Shown in pieces: positions 23,741 through 36,267 of a stretch of 64,000 nt of DNA (positions within the stretch are counted from its first letter, which is position 1; the number at the start of each line of letters is the position of its first letter). Both the position numbers and the translations under genes were made by a program. Under the pieces are notes generated by a model, which ran no database searches, was not told the origin of the DNA, and saw only the letters and a program-made list of their open reading frames with translations. Location of the stretch: contig CATQJL010000316.1 of the NCBI GenBank assembly GCA_958299035.1, forward strand, positions 50,341,585 through 50,405,584, in the 5' to 3' direction. This DNA is from Cylicocyclus nassatus (lineage: Eukaryota; Nematoda; Chromadorea; Rhabditida; Strongylidae).

Positions 23741-24243
23741 TTAAAGTTATGAATCCATATCATTCATTAGATTACATTACCATTTCTATGAAGTCTTGAG
23801 GAAAAAGGTGATGATAGTTGATTCAAATTGAGCATATGGCCTCCTAATTTACGACCAAGAGCAGTTCAAAGAGAGTTTTGAAAGGAGTGAAAGACTCATA
23901 CATATCTCACTTTATTGAGTAATTGAAAGAGCTAGTAGATGGGAAAATGCTGACATGACTTAAACAACAATGCATATACTTTATAGCGGAATTGATCTTG
24001 TAATATCTAGTGCAGGTTCTTTTGCATTATTCATGAGTACATGTGCAAGCAGTACGAATATGAATGAAGGAGGGCTGCTGAGCAAGAGAGGAGAGGGCAG
24101 AGGTAATTCTGCAAAAGAATAATTGATAACCAAGCAAAAAAGGTTACAGCACAATATCGTACGAATTATAGAAACGCATGAAAAATATCAAAAAATAGAA
24201 TCTTAGAAGTTGAAGGACAACTCACTTTACATAAGGCTCTCCG
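23741..24243. other. No recognisable gene
   Basis: AT-rich, with no structure seen. Confidence 0.35.
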
Positions 24244-24560
24244 GTGACGAAATTAGGTGGTTCCTCAGCTGGAATATCCTGCGACAGAACGTGCCGAAGT
24301 AGCAGTGTCAGCGATGCCACGAGGCCGCAGCTGCCAAGCATGTCGCGACAACTTCGCGACAAGATCGCTCTTGGCTATAGCGACAGCGATATTGCCGTCC
24401 TCGAAGGGTTTTCCAATTCTGCCCGGGGGCGTCTCGTGCAGGCGACGACGTCTGCAAGTCGTTCAGGCTGTCGGCTCCCAGCCTCTCGGCGTCCTTTGTC
24501 TGATCAGTGGGGAACGGCCCGCGACTGATGGGGGCGGTACCCAGATGCACTGCAAAAGGC
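24244..24560. repeat. GC-rich island, probable repeat fragment
   Basis: The block contains TGTCGCGACAACTTCGCGACAA and other CGCGAC words like those in the hairpin clusters at 2.6 and 8.6 kb. Frames on both strands stay open (94, 109 and 124 codons), as expected from GC-rich sequence rather than from one gene. Confidence 0.4.
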
Positions 24561-25469
24561 GCTTTATGTTTAGTAACCAGTCTTAAGTCGTGACGTAATC
24601 GTTTCTGAAGGGAGAACGCATGGGAAAGGCTGTTTTTGAGCGAAGTTATGAAAGGAGAGCAAAATCGACACGACGTTCGCAATGAGGTAGGTTAGACGAC
24701 AAGATCGGCTAAGCGACTGAGTGATATTCTTAGAAAAAATAGAGTGGAAGAGAAGAACTGTTGAATTCGCTCAGTCCCAAGTTGAAGTGAAAATGATGTG
24801 ACTTTAGATTTTCAGAATAAGAAATCAAGGCTAAATTTCGCAGAAAAACTCTCGTATTATAGTGCAGTACGAGCTGTCTTTTATTTTCTAAGAGTGAGAG
24901 TGACCTCTAACAAATGCATAGCTCTTATTCGATCCACGTAGTTTGAGCAGTAATAGCGAGTTTTTTTCTACATCCCATGGCATTCACGTGTATAACTTTT
25001 GGAATACATCCTTTTTTCCTGTTCCATTTTGTAATGAAATAGAAAAAATCGCGCGGCAAAAACGAATTAGTTCTACTTTTGTTAAATGAGGTAGCTTTTG
25101 TGGCAAGGCCATAAATGATCAGTATCCTAATCTCCAACTTTGCTACACGTCCTGAATGATTACAAATATTAGTGACCAGCCTTAACAGTTTACTTCGATA
25201 ATTTTCGGTATTTTCATTTTAGAAAAAAAAAAACTCAAACGATCACTATCAGGTCAGTTTCGATTTATGTATCACTTCTTTTCACATACTGCTCAAAGAT
25301 GGGTTGATGAAAAATCAATGGTTGCTTATCCTGAAACGGTAGAGAAGATATTAAAATGTATAAAATACATCATGATATAGCTATCTTAGAAGTTTGAATA
25401 TTTCCTTATTTTTTCAGGTAAAAAACTTTCTGGCATTATTCGCCATCTTGTACAGCTTGCTTGGCTCTA
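24561..25469. other. No recognisable gene
   Basis: AT-rich sequence with no supported feature. Confidence 0.35.
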
Positions 25470-26133
25470 CTAAAAAGAAAAAAAAATGATAAGCACACAC
25501 TTTTTAATTCCTAAACTCTCTTCTCTCAAAGTCTTTGCTTTGACTCAACTACCATTCAGAAAAGCAGGTTTCACTTAGGCTTACAATATTAAGCGAATCA
25601 GCCATTGCTCTTTATTACTATAGGATTACGGTAGGAACTTCCAGCATACAGCGTCATTGTGAAATAACCCATTCGAAAAGTTTAGAAAAATGTGGAAAGT
25701 CGTATATCAATGTTTTCAGACATGCGGATTTCACCAAATTACTTTTCACAAGTTTCTGAAGTGTTTCAAACTATTTAATTGCATTTTTTACAATGAAGAA
25801 ACGTTATTGCGGTTTTTTCGGAATAACTTTTGAAAAGTGTTATACGAGAAGGTCGAACTTCAATTCCAAAATCAGCGACACAGTCAGCCTAATGGTAAAG
25901 TTTTCAGCTTGCTAAGTGTTCATTCTGGGGCGAAATGTAACCACTAATGGCTCAAACCCTTTCAAAGTTCCTAGCGTAATCCTACAGTAATGAGCAGATA
26001 TGGGTGATTTGCTCTATACTGCAAATCTAAGTTAAATCCTGCTCTACTGAATGGTACTTGAGGCTAAGCAAAAGACCTTGCGGAAAGAGAGTTATCAACG
26101 ATCAAATAGTGTGTACTTACTTTGGGACACCTT
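25470..26133. mobile_element. Tc/mariner-type foldback element, copy 1 (decayed)
   Basis: The right arm (to 26133) matches the family ends: GATCAAATAGTGTGTACTTAC then TTTGGGACACC. The left arm keeps ACCATTCAGAAAAGCAGG and TACTATAGGATTACGG. The ends are diverged, so the left boundary is approximate. There is no transposase. Confidence 0.65.
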
Positions 26134-26938
26134 AAATACACACGTCACTTCCCAAAAAGCCGAGCTATCCAGTGCCTTCCCTAATTAGAAGCTTCTGCAA
26201 GCGGGAGATCCTCTTACAAACTATTTAGAAAGTAGGGGACTTGTTTGACATAGGCAATCTCCATATACGGATTTGAAATGCTGGAAAATCGAATGAGTGA
26301 TGCGTGTTAGGTTTAACATCCGCCGCCTCTGCGAATAGTGAACAAAAGTTTTACTAGGCAACCTGCAAGATTGGTTGAGGAAGACCACTCGACACACATT
26401 ACTTATTAGATTTTCGCAGCGATCTCAAATCGTGTATGAAGATTGCCGATGCCAAACAAGCCCTATACTTTCCAAAAAGTTTGTATGAGGATCTCTTGCA
26501 TGCTAAAGCGTCTATTTTCTTGCATTCTAAGTCCCATTCTTTTCTTTCTCAAACCTTCTCACCAACCTGTAGGATGGATTGAGGAAGAATGAGACTGCAA
26601 GACTAATGAAAACGAGTTTCAAACTTTCAAAACAACGCTTTCAACACTTTCAACATTGGGAACATTTCAACACTCCCAACACCGGCAACGCTGGCAAACT
26701 CTGACCGAAAGCTGACATGCACTGACTGTGCATCAACCTAAAGGAACAGACACTCAAGAAATGTTTTGCTGTTGCTCACAATGGAAGGATACTTAATGAC
26801 CGTGCCCATTCATAATGAGTTATATACCAAGAAATGCACCTTTGACTGCTGGTACGAAAACTGTTTTCTGCGAAACGATAAAATAGATGGAGTTATGATT
26901 TATTTTTAAGAGTGAATTGCGCTAGGAAATTTTCTCAC

Positions 26939-27232
26939 CTTTTCAATTGCTGGATACCACTTAAACAGTTTAGATAATGCAACTCTTTGCCTAAGATTTT
27001 CTCTAACAGCATCGAACGGTAAACCAGACTAAATTCAGAGGTTTCAGACAATTTGCGAATTTTCTGAGGAGAAAGTTCATAACTTCCTTCAGAAAATCGT
27101 TTTATAGATATCGAGCGTAGATTTGGAATCTGCGTTTCTAGACGCGTCTTATGGTGTGTATCACATTTCAAATGGCCGATGACCGAGTATCCTTTCCTTG
27201 CCAGAGATTTAATAGAAGAGGAGAAACCAAAA
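26939..27232 (-). CDS. Candidate internal exon, unidentified protein
   Basis: A CTTCTCCAG acceptor, about 97 open codons and a strong AG/GTGAGA donor. The product is polar and basic (SLARKGYSVIGHLKCD, IRKLSETSEFSLVYRS). A pyrimidine-rich TTCCTGCAG acceptor at about 27536 opens another stretch (LLKLKALKHKKLNLQDMAYA) that could be the preceding exon. The reading is protein-like but I recognise no domain. Confidence 0.33.
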
Positions 27233-27673
27233 CTGGAGAAGATATACTGTTGGAACAAATGCATGACTTTACAGCACTAGCTCATTGCTTTTGTCCATTG
27301 TTAGATTCAAAATAGAGCTACGAAAGCAACAGTACCCAGTAAAGCAATAGAATGATATAAAAAGTGAAAGGATTTCAGACTTAGTTGGCCAACTTATGGC
27401 CGGTTGGAGAGCGCACATGTGCGATGCAACACTTTGAAATATGATCTTGAACGGCGCTAAAAATGCCTAATGCATACGCCATATCTTGCAGATTAAGCTT
27501 TTTATGTTTTAGCGCCTTCAATTTTAGCAGAGAAACTGCAGGAAGAGAAAGAGATTGCAAAGCCATTTTTCGGAAAAAGTTTATTTGCCTTGATGTTCAG
27601 CACTAGGCGAAAGCAGCGGATGCGGCAGCTGTAGCATCGAATTTCATTCACTTTTTCAGCAAACGATGTCTAG

Positions 27674-27965
27674 AATGTAATTTTATTAACTGCGGCTTTG
27701 CCTCGCAGTGTAACAGCAACCAGAGAATTGTTGAAGTTCGTCGACTGGAACGAACTACTCCGGATTCGAGGAACACATGAGGTTGTCGCTTTGTCGAATA
27801 ATTCAGAAGACTGAGGTGAAGACAATAGCGACGCTGGCGGACGCTGTTCTGATCGCGCGGCTTCGCACAATATGCATCATGACAGATTGTTTGAAGCTTG
27901 GGATAGAGAGTGAGGTGGTAAAGCCTTAGTATCCGCTTTAGGACCTTTTGAGTTCTCCTAACCAC
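27674..27965 (-). CDS. Possible exon, unidentified
   Basis: The GC content is higher than the flanks and several overlapping frames are open. The most protein-like ends ...TTSCVPRIRSSSFQSTNF...VNKITF at a stop near 27674. No splice acceptor was identified and the correct frame is uncertain. Confidence 0.2.
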
Positions 27966-28004
27966 TGCAGCTAGATAGAGGCTGTTGGTGTTCTTATAAA
28001 TATA

Positions 28005-28652
28005 CAGGGTATCCCATTGGTCGTTAATAACTCTCTTCCAAATGAGTCTTTTTCTTAGCTTTGAGTATCATTCAGTAAAGGAGGCTTCAACTTAGATTCT
28101 ATAGAGTATAGAGCAATCATTCATCTCCCCTCATAACTATGGGACCGGTAGGAAATTCAGCATACAACGTTATTGTGAATAGGCCGTTTAAACAAAAAAT
28201 TCCAAAAAATTCTAAAGTTGTGTAGCAGTGTTTCAGAGATGCTGACTTCACTAGACTACCATTTGAGTTTTTGAGGGGTTTAATTGGTTCAATCATGTTT
28301 TTGAAAAACACTGAAAAAAACCTTGTTGCGGTTTACTTGGCATAACGTACTAAAAAGCCTTGCGATAAAGTGCGAATTTCACGTCAATAATCAGCGACTC
28401 AGTTCAGCTTAATGATAGAGTTTTCGGCTTGTTGAGTATCTGTTTGGGGCAATATGCATCTTAATGGCTTAAAACCCTCTTCAGAGTTCATACAGTAATC
28501 CTACAATAATGACAAGAGTTGTGTGATTCGCCTTATACTGCAAATCTAAGTTAAAACCACATCTACTGAATAGTACTTAAAGCTTAAAAAAAGACTACTC
28601 GGAAAAAGAGCTATTAACGTTAAAAAAGTGTGTACTTACTATTGAGATGTCG
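28005..28652. mobile_element. Tc/mariner-type foldback element, copy 2 (decayed)
   Basis: It starts TATA/CAGGGTATCCC and follows the family in order: GGCTTCAACTTAGATTCTAT, CAGCATACAACGTTATTGTG, and a right arm CTGCAAATCTAAGTTAAAAC. The outer end of the right arm is degraded. No ORF. Confidence 0.7.
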
Positions 28653-30696
28653 GTCCAAATGTCTTGCAAAAAAGGTGTGGAAAATTTGCTCAAAAAATGT
28701 TTCAAAGCTTCCGCTGAATACCGTAGGTATTTTTCAAGTAGCACGAATGTTCTATTTTGCTAAGAGTCTTTATTCGACACAAAAAATATGTCGAACATCT
28801 CGAGAATCAAGACTATTTGTGGATACGACCACACCACCTCATATTCGTCTCACTAAAAGGGATTGGGTAGCAAAAACAATAAAATCAGAGTTCGTTCGAC
28901 CTCTTTTCGTGATTTTTGTGGCCGAAATCAGTAAGAAATAATAATTCAAAATCAATACATCTACATATTTCTCTTCTCACCTTATATTCCGTGACGTGAC
29001 AACACTAATTTTGCTCTAAGAGTACCAGAAGCGAACGAATTTTATGAACTGCACTATGAGAAATTAGTTGAAGTCAGATGTGAATTAGGATAAACTTCTA
29101 ATGCAAGATTTGAGCGAAACACTAGTAGTTTCAAAAAATAATAGCAGCTTTCGGCTAGGTAATAAGCACACAAAAAGAATCTAATACTCTGCCTTGATCT
29201 ATATCATTCATTTGTTTGATTGCCTTTGTTGTACCACATTATCAGTGATCTCGAGCATGCAGAATTACTAAACTTGAAATTTTATTGCAGACCATGCTAG
29301 ACAGTCGAGGTTAAGAAAGTTTCTGATGATATAGAAAAGCTTGGAACAGCGCGAGTCCCTGTCTTGAGAGCTCTTCCCCCCCCCCTCAAGTCTCTGCCTA
29401 TAGATTAGCACCTAGTCTCAAAAGATTTCGGTGTCTCCTTCTGGGATAAGGACTAAGATCAGCCGAGGATGTCAGCTTTTTCCAACGAACGACCCGAAGT
29501 CCCCATTGAGCGACAAACGTTGGCTCAACGGGCACTCCTCGATATTTGATATTGACCCATTTTTTCGTCCGAATTGATAAACAATTGAATAACCAAGTGA
29601 AGCAGCGTTAAATATTGCATCTTACCGACTTATCGTCTGTTTAAACAAAGATTTGAAGTCGGAGAGAAGAAATTCCTTAGACTAAGTCACTAATGGCAGG
29701 TTTATAAACCACGGTCATTACATAGTTTGCTACTGCAGAAACCCGTTGTGATTTCATGCGGATGAGGTCGATTGCGGTTGCTCCATTAGATCAGCAAGAA
29801 CTGGCTCTGTTATGGTATGTTTTGCTGCGAGTACGAGTTAGGCGTAATGACCGAAACTATAAGCTCTGATTTTCTAACCGATTGGGCTTTTTGCATTGTC
29901 ATTCGGAAAGGCCATAGCGGCAGAAAGTATACTTTAAACCGCAGTTGAATCATCATGAGATTACAATCACTGAGTGCAGAGTTCTTTATCGTTATAATCA
30001 TCATTATATATAGCTTGTTAAAAATTATCATACGTATCGCTTTGGTATGCTACTTACAGCTTTCTGTTTTTGTAACAACTAATGTATCCAGATTTGCGGA
30101 TTTAGTTCTTTTCACAAAGTACTAAACTGTCTCAGAAAAAGCTGCCTCAGAATAAAAAAGCCCTTTGATGCTCATTTGTATACATAACTGTCAATGTACC
30201 CAAATGGAAAAGGGCCGGATAGTAGGTGTTTTTTCGAATAAGCTAAGCAAGATTACTATATTCGCATATGCAACCTGACGATTCCTTGGATTCAAGCGCT
30301 ATCATTTCTGCTTCAATGTTGAGTGATCCTTTGCAGTAGTGAATGAACATAGTTGGTTTTGCTAAGAAAGTTGGAAGTCCTACTTTTGAACTGCAGCCTC
30401 GTTCTCTCCATGTTCAGAGAAAAACAGGAGAGGAAGAGCCATTTATCTGAGATATGTAGGGATCTTTTTTATCCCCGGATTGTTCCCTTGTGTGAGGTCT
30501 GCTACTCTTTCAATATCATTACGTTCAATACAATCTCGGCATTCCATAGCAAAGGAAATAAAAGAATCCTTAGTCTACACTACAACCGTAGCAATGAGTC
30601 ATCGTATCCAGTCTACTACTCTTATTAGCCTTTTCCATTCTTCGCGATCTTCAGCTTGATGTTGATTTATTTAAGGTTCTTCCAAGGATTAGTGTA
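28653..30696. other. No recognisable gene
   Basis: AT-rich with a C10 run near 29380. The frame at 28630-28941 (103 codons) partly overlaps the transposon end and has no recognised pattern. Confidence 0.35.
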
Positions 30697-30939
30697 ATGG
30701 AGACACGTATGCTAAGATGGACATCAGGCATCACTATGCTGGACCATGCCAGCAACGATACCATTAGGACCACAATGAAAGTCGCTTCGATTGTCAAGAA
30801 GATACAAGAAAAGCGACTACAATGGTATGGACACGTGAAAAGAAGAGAAGAAGATTACGTCACTAGATTGGCATTATGTGTAGATATCACCGGGAAGAGA
30901 CCAAAAGGGAGACCAAAGCTAATGAGGAAAGCTACCTAA
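30697..30939 (+). pseudogene. C-terminal fragment of a non-LTR retrotransposon protein
   Basis: About 80 codons read METRMLRWTSGITMLDHASN, then KKIQEKRLQWYGHVKRREED and GKRPKGRPK. The RMLRW..G.....R......R.....I...I.E.RL.WYGHV.R pattern is the conserved tail after the RT domain in many animal non-LTR elements. RT itself is missing, so this is a 5'-truncated, dead copy. It differs from the element at 4.3-7.4 kb, whose tail lacks this motif. Confidence 0.75.
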
Positions 30940-31392
30940 CTTAGGTTGGCCTTTTGGCAGGGGACATATAGATTCTGAATCAGCTTTGAACGCTGATTCC
31001 AAATATGCTATTCCTAGCTGCCGAGCACCATTCTGAAGCCAGTTAGAGGCTTTTTCCTGCGCAAAGTTAGCATACTACTGAATATAGGAAGACTGCCTAT
31101 AAATAAAAATCTGCAAGGAAAAGGTGCTGAGATATCGAAATAGCACAACTATAATCTTTTCTCACTAAAAAGAAGCAAAACGTAAGTGTATGAGCATTTA
31201 GGTGATGATGCCATGATGTCAGTGAATCGATGATTATGCCAACTTCTCGCAGGAAAAAGTCCACAGCTCGCTTCGGAATGGTGCTCGACAGCTAAGAATA
31301 GCATATTTGGAATCAGCACTTGAAGCTGATTCAGAATGTATATGTCCCTTGCCAAAAGGCCGAGCTAAGTTAGTTAGCCTCCCTTGTAAGGT
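30931..31392. repeat. Foldback element C (about 145 bp arms)
   Basis: Arms 30931-31075 and 31233-31378 are inverted copies (CTAACTTAG...GGCCTTTTGGCA, then GCTGATTCCAAATATGCTAT). The right side continues to CCTCCCTTGTAA, the complement of the TTACAAGGGA end seen in elements A and D. The left end lacks it and abuts the non-LTR fragment. Confidence 0.75.
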
Positions 31393-32585
31393 GGATGGAT
31401 AAAGTTGAAGCGGACTTAAAAAAAACTTCAAATGATGTAAGGATAAAATGTCGATTATAGAATGTTTGACTGAGTCTATGGACCTCTTTCATGGTTTTTT
31501 TTCCGAGAAAGGAGTGTGTTTCACTCGAAGGGGGTTCAAAAAAGTGTGTATTCGCAAAATTTTTGCACACCACACAATCCTCATTGTATTTTTTGTGCTT
31601 TGCTGATTGCATTTTTGGAGACAAAACACATTGAGAACTTTTGAAATGAAACGTTGCAGTATGCGAAACGCAATCTGAACGTCATTTCCCACCTGCTGAG
31701 CAAGGCTTTTGTTACGTCCATTGTGCCGAGGACTCAATTATTCACAGTAACAAGCTTAATCGCTTGAACAAGTTTTGAGACTATTGAAACGAAAACAAAA
31801 TCATTGAATGCATAAGAAAAGCCGAGTTCACAAGAAGTGTAGCAAAAGCAAAGAAAATAATCTAATAAGGGCTCTGCAAAGGTATGTATGAATGTTTTTC
31901 AGCTTGAAAGTGCATTTGACTGTAGTTTCCGCACTTATATTTACTTTAAAAACATCATTTTTGATTTTTAGTCTACCAAATAGTGACAATGAGATGCTCC
32001 TAAAGAGCTTTCGCTCAAATTTCTCATCCATGCAGTCAACAAACTTATGTGGGAGAAAATGTGACACATTTCCTTTAATCTCTCCTGATGTTTATTTTGC
32101 TAATAAAAAGCAAAATGATGGCGGCCAATATTCTATAGAGTTTCGTCTTCAATAACTATGCAATGTGCATAGAAGGGAGACTACGCATATATAAATCATA
32201 TTGCAGCTATTGTCACGTCACATTTTGACATCTACGGAGTTTGCTTTGTATTTTCGAAAGGGACGCTGTCACATATAAAAGAAGGCTTAGAGCCTGGCAA
32301 ATGTAGGCAAAGCTAATAACTGATCACGACCAGATCCATCAAGAGGGAATCATGAGATATCAAAAATTCATTTGGTTTGTTTCTTTGAATGAATGTTGAA
32401 GGATAGCAAGGTGGGCTAAATGAGTTAAACGAGTAACGATATTTTTTCTTGAAGAGTTTATAGGGGATTGCGAATCAAGGTTTCGGAGAAGCGTCTTTAC
32501 TTTCGAGTACTGGCTTTGATTGAGCATCATGGTGTAAGGCTCACATACTGTTCCTCCAAGATATCCAGTATTTCTGAGCTTTCAG
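31393..32585. other. No recognisable gene
   Basis: AT-rich. Frames on both strands near 31370-31740 and 31828-32155 overlap each other and lack splice support. Confidence 0.35.
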
Positions 32586-32635
32586 AACTGTACCTGCGTA
32601 TCTTTCTGTAAACAAATAGATACGCAGGCACAGTT
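32586..32635. repeat. Stem-loop, 18 bp arms
   Basis: AACTGTACCTGCGTATCT (32586-32603) and its complement with one mismatch (32618-32635) flank a 14-base loop. No run of T follows to suggest a terminator, so the function is unknown. Confidence 0.7.
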
Positions 32636-34204
32636 TGCGAACAATCGTGACACATAGCAAAGGGAAAGTACGAAATGTGCGTTTGTTCTTTTCAGAGCAC
32701 TACTGTTATTCTTCCAATTTTCTTGACAGGTAAATGGGAAGAAGAGTCACAGAATAGTCTCAAATGAAGGGGCTTTGCATTAGCCTTTATATTTAAGAAA
32801 ATTTCTGGGATGCTTCCATACGTTTTGCAAGCACATAACTGACAAAGCTAAATGCTTATCATAATCACTTGCAAGCAAAAACGAATCACTTACACAAGTC
32901 AAGAATGCATGTAGATAACTGTGATTCGCGAGCGCCCTTCTCGTTCTTTTCTCCACCTATCGCTCTATATCTGGCGAAGAAGTATTAGCGAATTAAGTTC
33001 ACGATAGTCGATAGAGAGATTAGTACTAATCTTTACGAGCATACCCTTTGACATGCAACTTGCGAATTTGAGAGTACCTTGCACGACTGGCAATGGAAGG
33101 TCAGTGAAGATTCTGAATATGCAAGAAGTGTAATGCCTACCCAGAGCGCTAGTGAGGAAAACCCGAAACTGGTTGTTTTGGGAAGGGTTGAGTGAACGAT
33201 GAGGTAAAGAGGCGCAACGATTAGCCCCTTTGTTAACGACGACCATTAAACACGCATAGGCGTACGTTTAACATTCCACAAGCTTTTGAAGACATTTCGT
33301 TCCACTTGAAAACACTTCGGGAACATCTTTACACTGAAAAACACCTGCGAAACAAGCGACAACATGCGCTACAATCAAGCAAGAAAAAGCAGTGAAACGG
33401 TGGCAAGCCGACGGGAACAGTGGTCACTTTGCTCTTTTGAAATCTGTTAGATTCCTTGACATTCAAGATGAAGAAAATCAACTATGAATCAATTCCAGCT
33501 ATGAACTGGCTTCAATTTGTCAAAAGAGAGATAGAACGGTAGAAGAACGCGCAGCACGAACAGCATCTGACAAAAAAGTTGCTTTGCAATCATAGGTTCA
33601 TCAGACCACATGTTACGAGAGATTCCACGATACAAAGCTCTACGGCCTGTTCAGATCTGGTCCAAGTTCTTTGAATTCTTCTTAAAAAATCTCAAAAGCG
33701 TTGGAATCTCTATGTATGGATTTATCCTATTTAAAGAATGATGTGGCTCCAACAGAAAAATTATTTATACTACGACTTTGCTGTTGTTGCAGTTCCCTTT
33801 TACCTTTCACCAAAAGCTCTAACAGACAAAGATTTTGGCAAATACAAATATACTTCGGTGTCTGAAGCCTTTGATTGCAGTTATACGAGTAACACAAAAT
33901 GCTCATAAACTACTCTGCTTCTACCCTTCAGCATGTTGCAGCTGTCTGTAGTTTCAAGATACTCAAAATGCTCGGGAGTTAATACTTTGATTCGATTTCA
34001 TTCAATATAATCTACACTTCACAGTCTCATTCTTTGCACAAAACCTATTCAGTTTCTTAACGCGCTAGTGAACACTTGTGGAAGCCTCCTTGCGAGATTA
34101 CGGTAGGCACTATATGTGCGTTGAAGTCCAAAAATCGGTGACGCTGAACATTAGAGGATGGGACTATACATACTGATCACTACCACAGTATAACAGAATC
34201 ATTC
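32636..34204. other. No recognisable gene
   Basis: AT-rich. The minus frame at 32965-33246 (93 codons) has no recognised motif. Confidence 0.35.
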
Positions 34205-34364
34205 TTGGTGGAGCTGGATACAGTGGACAGTATACGAGTATGCTTGCCAAACCATCAATACCGCGCAGTAGGCAGTCCTTGAAAAAAATAAATTTTCAAC
34301 ATATTTTAATGACCTTACATGCCTAACCTTATCAAGGTCACCATCAATGGTACAATTTTCGTGA
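34205..34364 (-). CDS. Possible pair of small exons, unidentified
   Basis: On the minus strand, ACHENCTIDGDLDK ends at GTTAGG. A 51 bp intron-like gap ends TTTTTTCAAG (34279). The frame then resumes as DCLLRGIDGLASILVYCPLY and runs to a stop past 34205. The cysteine spacing suggests an extracellular domain. The intron length is typical, but the family is unknown and no further exons were found. Confidence 0.28.
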
Positions 34365-35756
34365 CAAGCCACTCGACAAAGGCGCAAAAATTTAACGAAA
34401 AGTAGGATTTGATAATTTACTACAAAACATGCCACACCCAATCTCACAAAGAGATTTTTGCTGATTAGAACTAAAATAATGTCACAGCTGTGCTAAAATA
34501 ATGTCAAATACTGTTTAGAAAGAATATTCTCAAAGAATATCCTAGCTGTTGTGTTTATTGAGTTGTAGCAGAGTAGTGGACCCCAGGGACGCAATCAGTT
34601 TGGGAGATAGTAAGTTTTACTTAAGGATGCGAGGAACGACTCTGCTTCGCTTAGATCTCTGACTTATGTGGGGTCTCATCTCCATGTTATTGTCACTAGC
34701 TTTCAAGTCACTAAGTTGAAGTGTTAATACCCCATCATTCACGATGACAGACACAATGACATCGCAAAACAGCCACCCTGAACTCAACTTCTTATCAGAG
34801 CAGCGAGGTGCACCAAGATTTATGTGGTTCTGAATCTAAGACTAAATTTATTCGAAGAAAAGCTAGGCCTTAGGAGCCTTAAGATGAATTTTCGTCGAAT
34901 GGATTGTTTGTGACGCAACCGAAATAAAAAAAAGAGTCGAGCGTGTTTTGCGTACGCTCGAAACGTCGAGTCAATCACGGAAACCACTCTCCGAACGTTA
35001 ACATTTCATGAACGCTGCAAACACCTCGATCGCACTTTGACAGCAAGTTTCAACTTTCTGCACTTTTCATTAAACCTGCTGCTTCATAGCTCGTTGATCA
35101 AGCGGCCAGAAAAAAGTGATGCACTGATTGTCTAGTGATTTTTCGCGAAATCAAATGCCCGCTTGATTCTGAGAAAATTACATATGTTCAAAAAACTCGG
35201 TGAATAAGATTTTGATACATGCATTTATACGATAATACATGTCATAAAAAATAATAAAATTGCACACCACATCAGACACTCAGATGTACCGTTCCCGGAT
35301 TTTTTTCCTCATTCTTTTCTCTTGGGCATAATGCAGACATCGAAAATAAAAGATTAGCACATTTCAAAAACTTTAATTCCTCAGTTTTATAGGCCCTATA
35401 CAATGAATCGAAATGGTTACTTATCCTTACAGTGACTTAGAATGTAGTATATATTATGTATGTATTATATTATGTTCATAAAGGGTTTTTTCGTTTTCTC
35501 TGCTCTCAAATGGAAGAGAAAAGTCGTGAACTTCCTTTTTTATGGCTAAGCTTGGAAGTAAAACCTTGACTCTCAGAATTACGGAGATCAGCGAAGAGTC
35601 ATTTGGCCAGCAGCTAACTCCTTATTCTCCGATTTTCTACCGATTTTTTGCGGAAGCAACCAACAGCTTTTTATAAGAGCATAGCTTTCACTTTGCGAAG
35701 CGATTGTGAAATCGTAAACCTCTCCAATGAATTTTCATAGAATTTTTTGTTCCAGA

Positions 35757-35936
35757 CAATCTTGTTTTGATGATATTCGCTTAATAAGCGATCTTTTCCA
35801 GACCAAACTTACGAATTGTGATCCGTCTACAGCAAATTATGTGCGGTTCTTGCAGCTCGTCCAGCTGCTTAATGACCCAATTTGCCTCCAAGAAACTGAA
35901 AGTCTGTGCGATCAAATTCACTGGAATTTGATCTGA
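35757..35936 (+). CDS. Candidate terminal exon, small cysteine-containing domain
   Basis: A strong TTTTTTGTTCCAG acceptor is followed by 59 codons: SCFDDIRLISDLFQTKL, NCDPSTANYVRFLQLVQL and ICLQETESLCDQIHW, then TGA. Four cysteines and helical spacing suggest a small secreted domain. Upstream, MAKLGSKTLTLRITEISEES (from about 35541) is a possible earlier exon but the junction is unclear. Confidence 0.38.
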   Translation, partial: QSCFDDIRLISDLFQTKLTNCDPSTANYVRFLQLVQLLNDPICLQETESLCDQIHWNLI

Positions 35937-36267
35937 ATAAACGGAACTTCGTAAGCTTCACAAAACATATAGACGCATACCACTCTTCTAAAAGAGCACT
36001 GACGTTCTTCATTCATTCTGGGCGACAGTCGTGGAACCGACATAAAAAAAACTTCTGGAATAATTTGACACACACAAGATGAGCAAAACATCAAATTTAT
36101 TTCAAAATTGGACTCAAAATATCTAAGATTTACCTACTTCTTTGCAGCAGGAATTCAGAACCCGTAAGTGTGCCGAGGGGCGCATGCTGGAAACGTCCAG
36201 CGCTCTCCAGTGGTTGAAATGAGTTTGAGATGAGAAACACTATTTGGCTAACAGGGGATGTTTACTA

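Noticed and set aside
24244..24682. Three 94-124 codon frames
   Set aside because: All overlap one GC-rich island with CGCGAC words on both strands; more likely a repeat.
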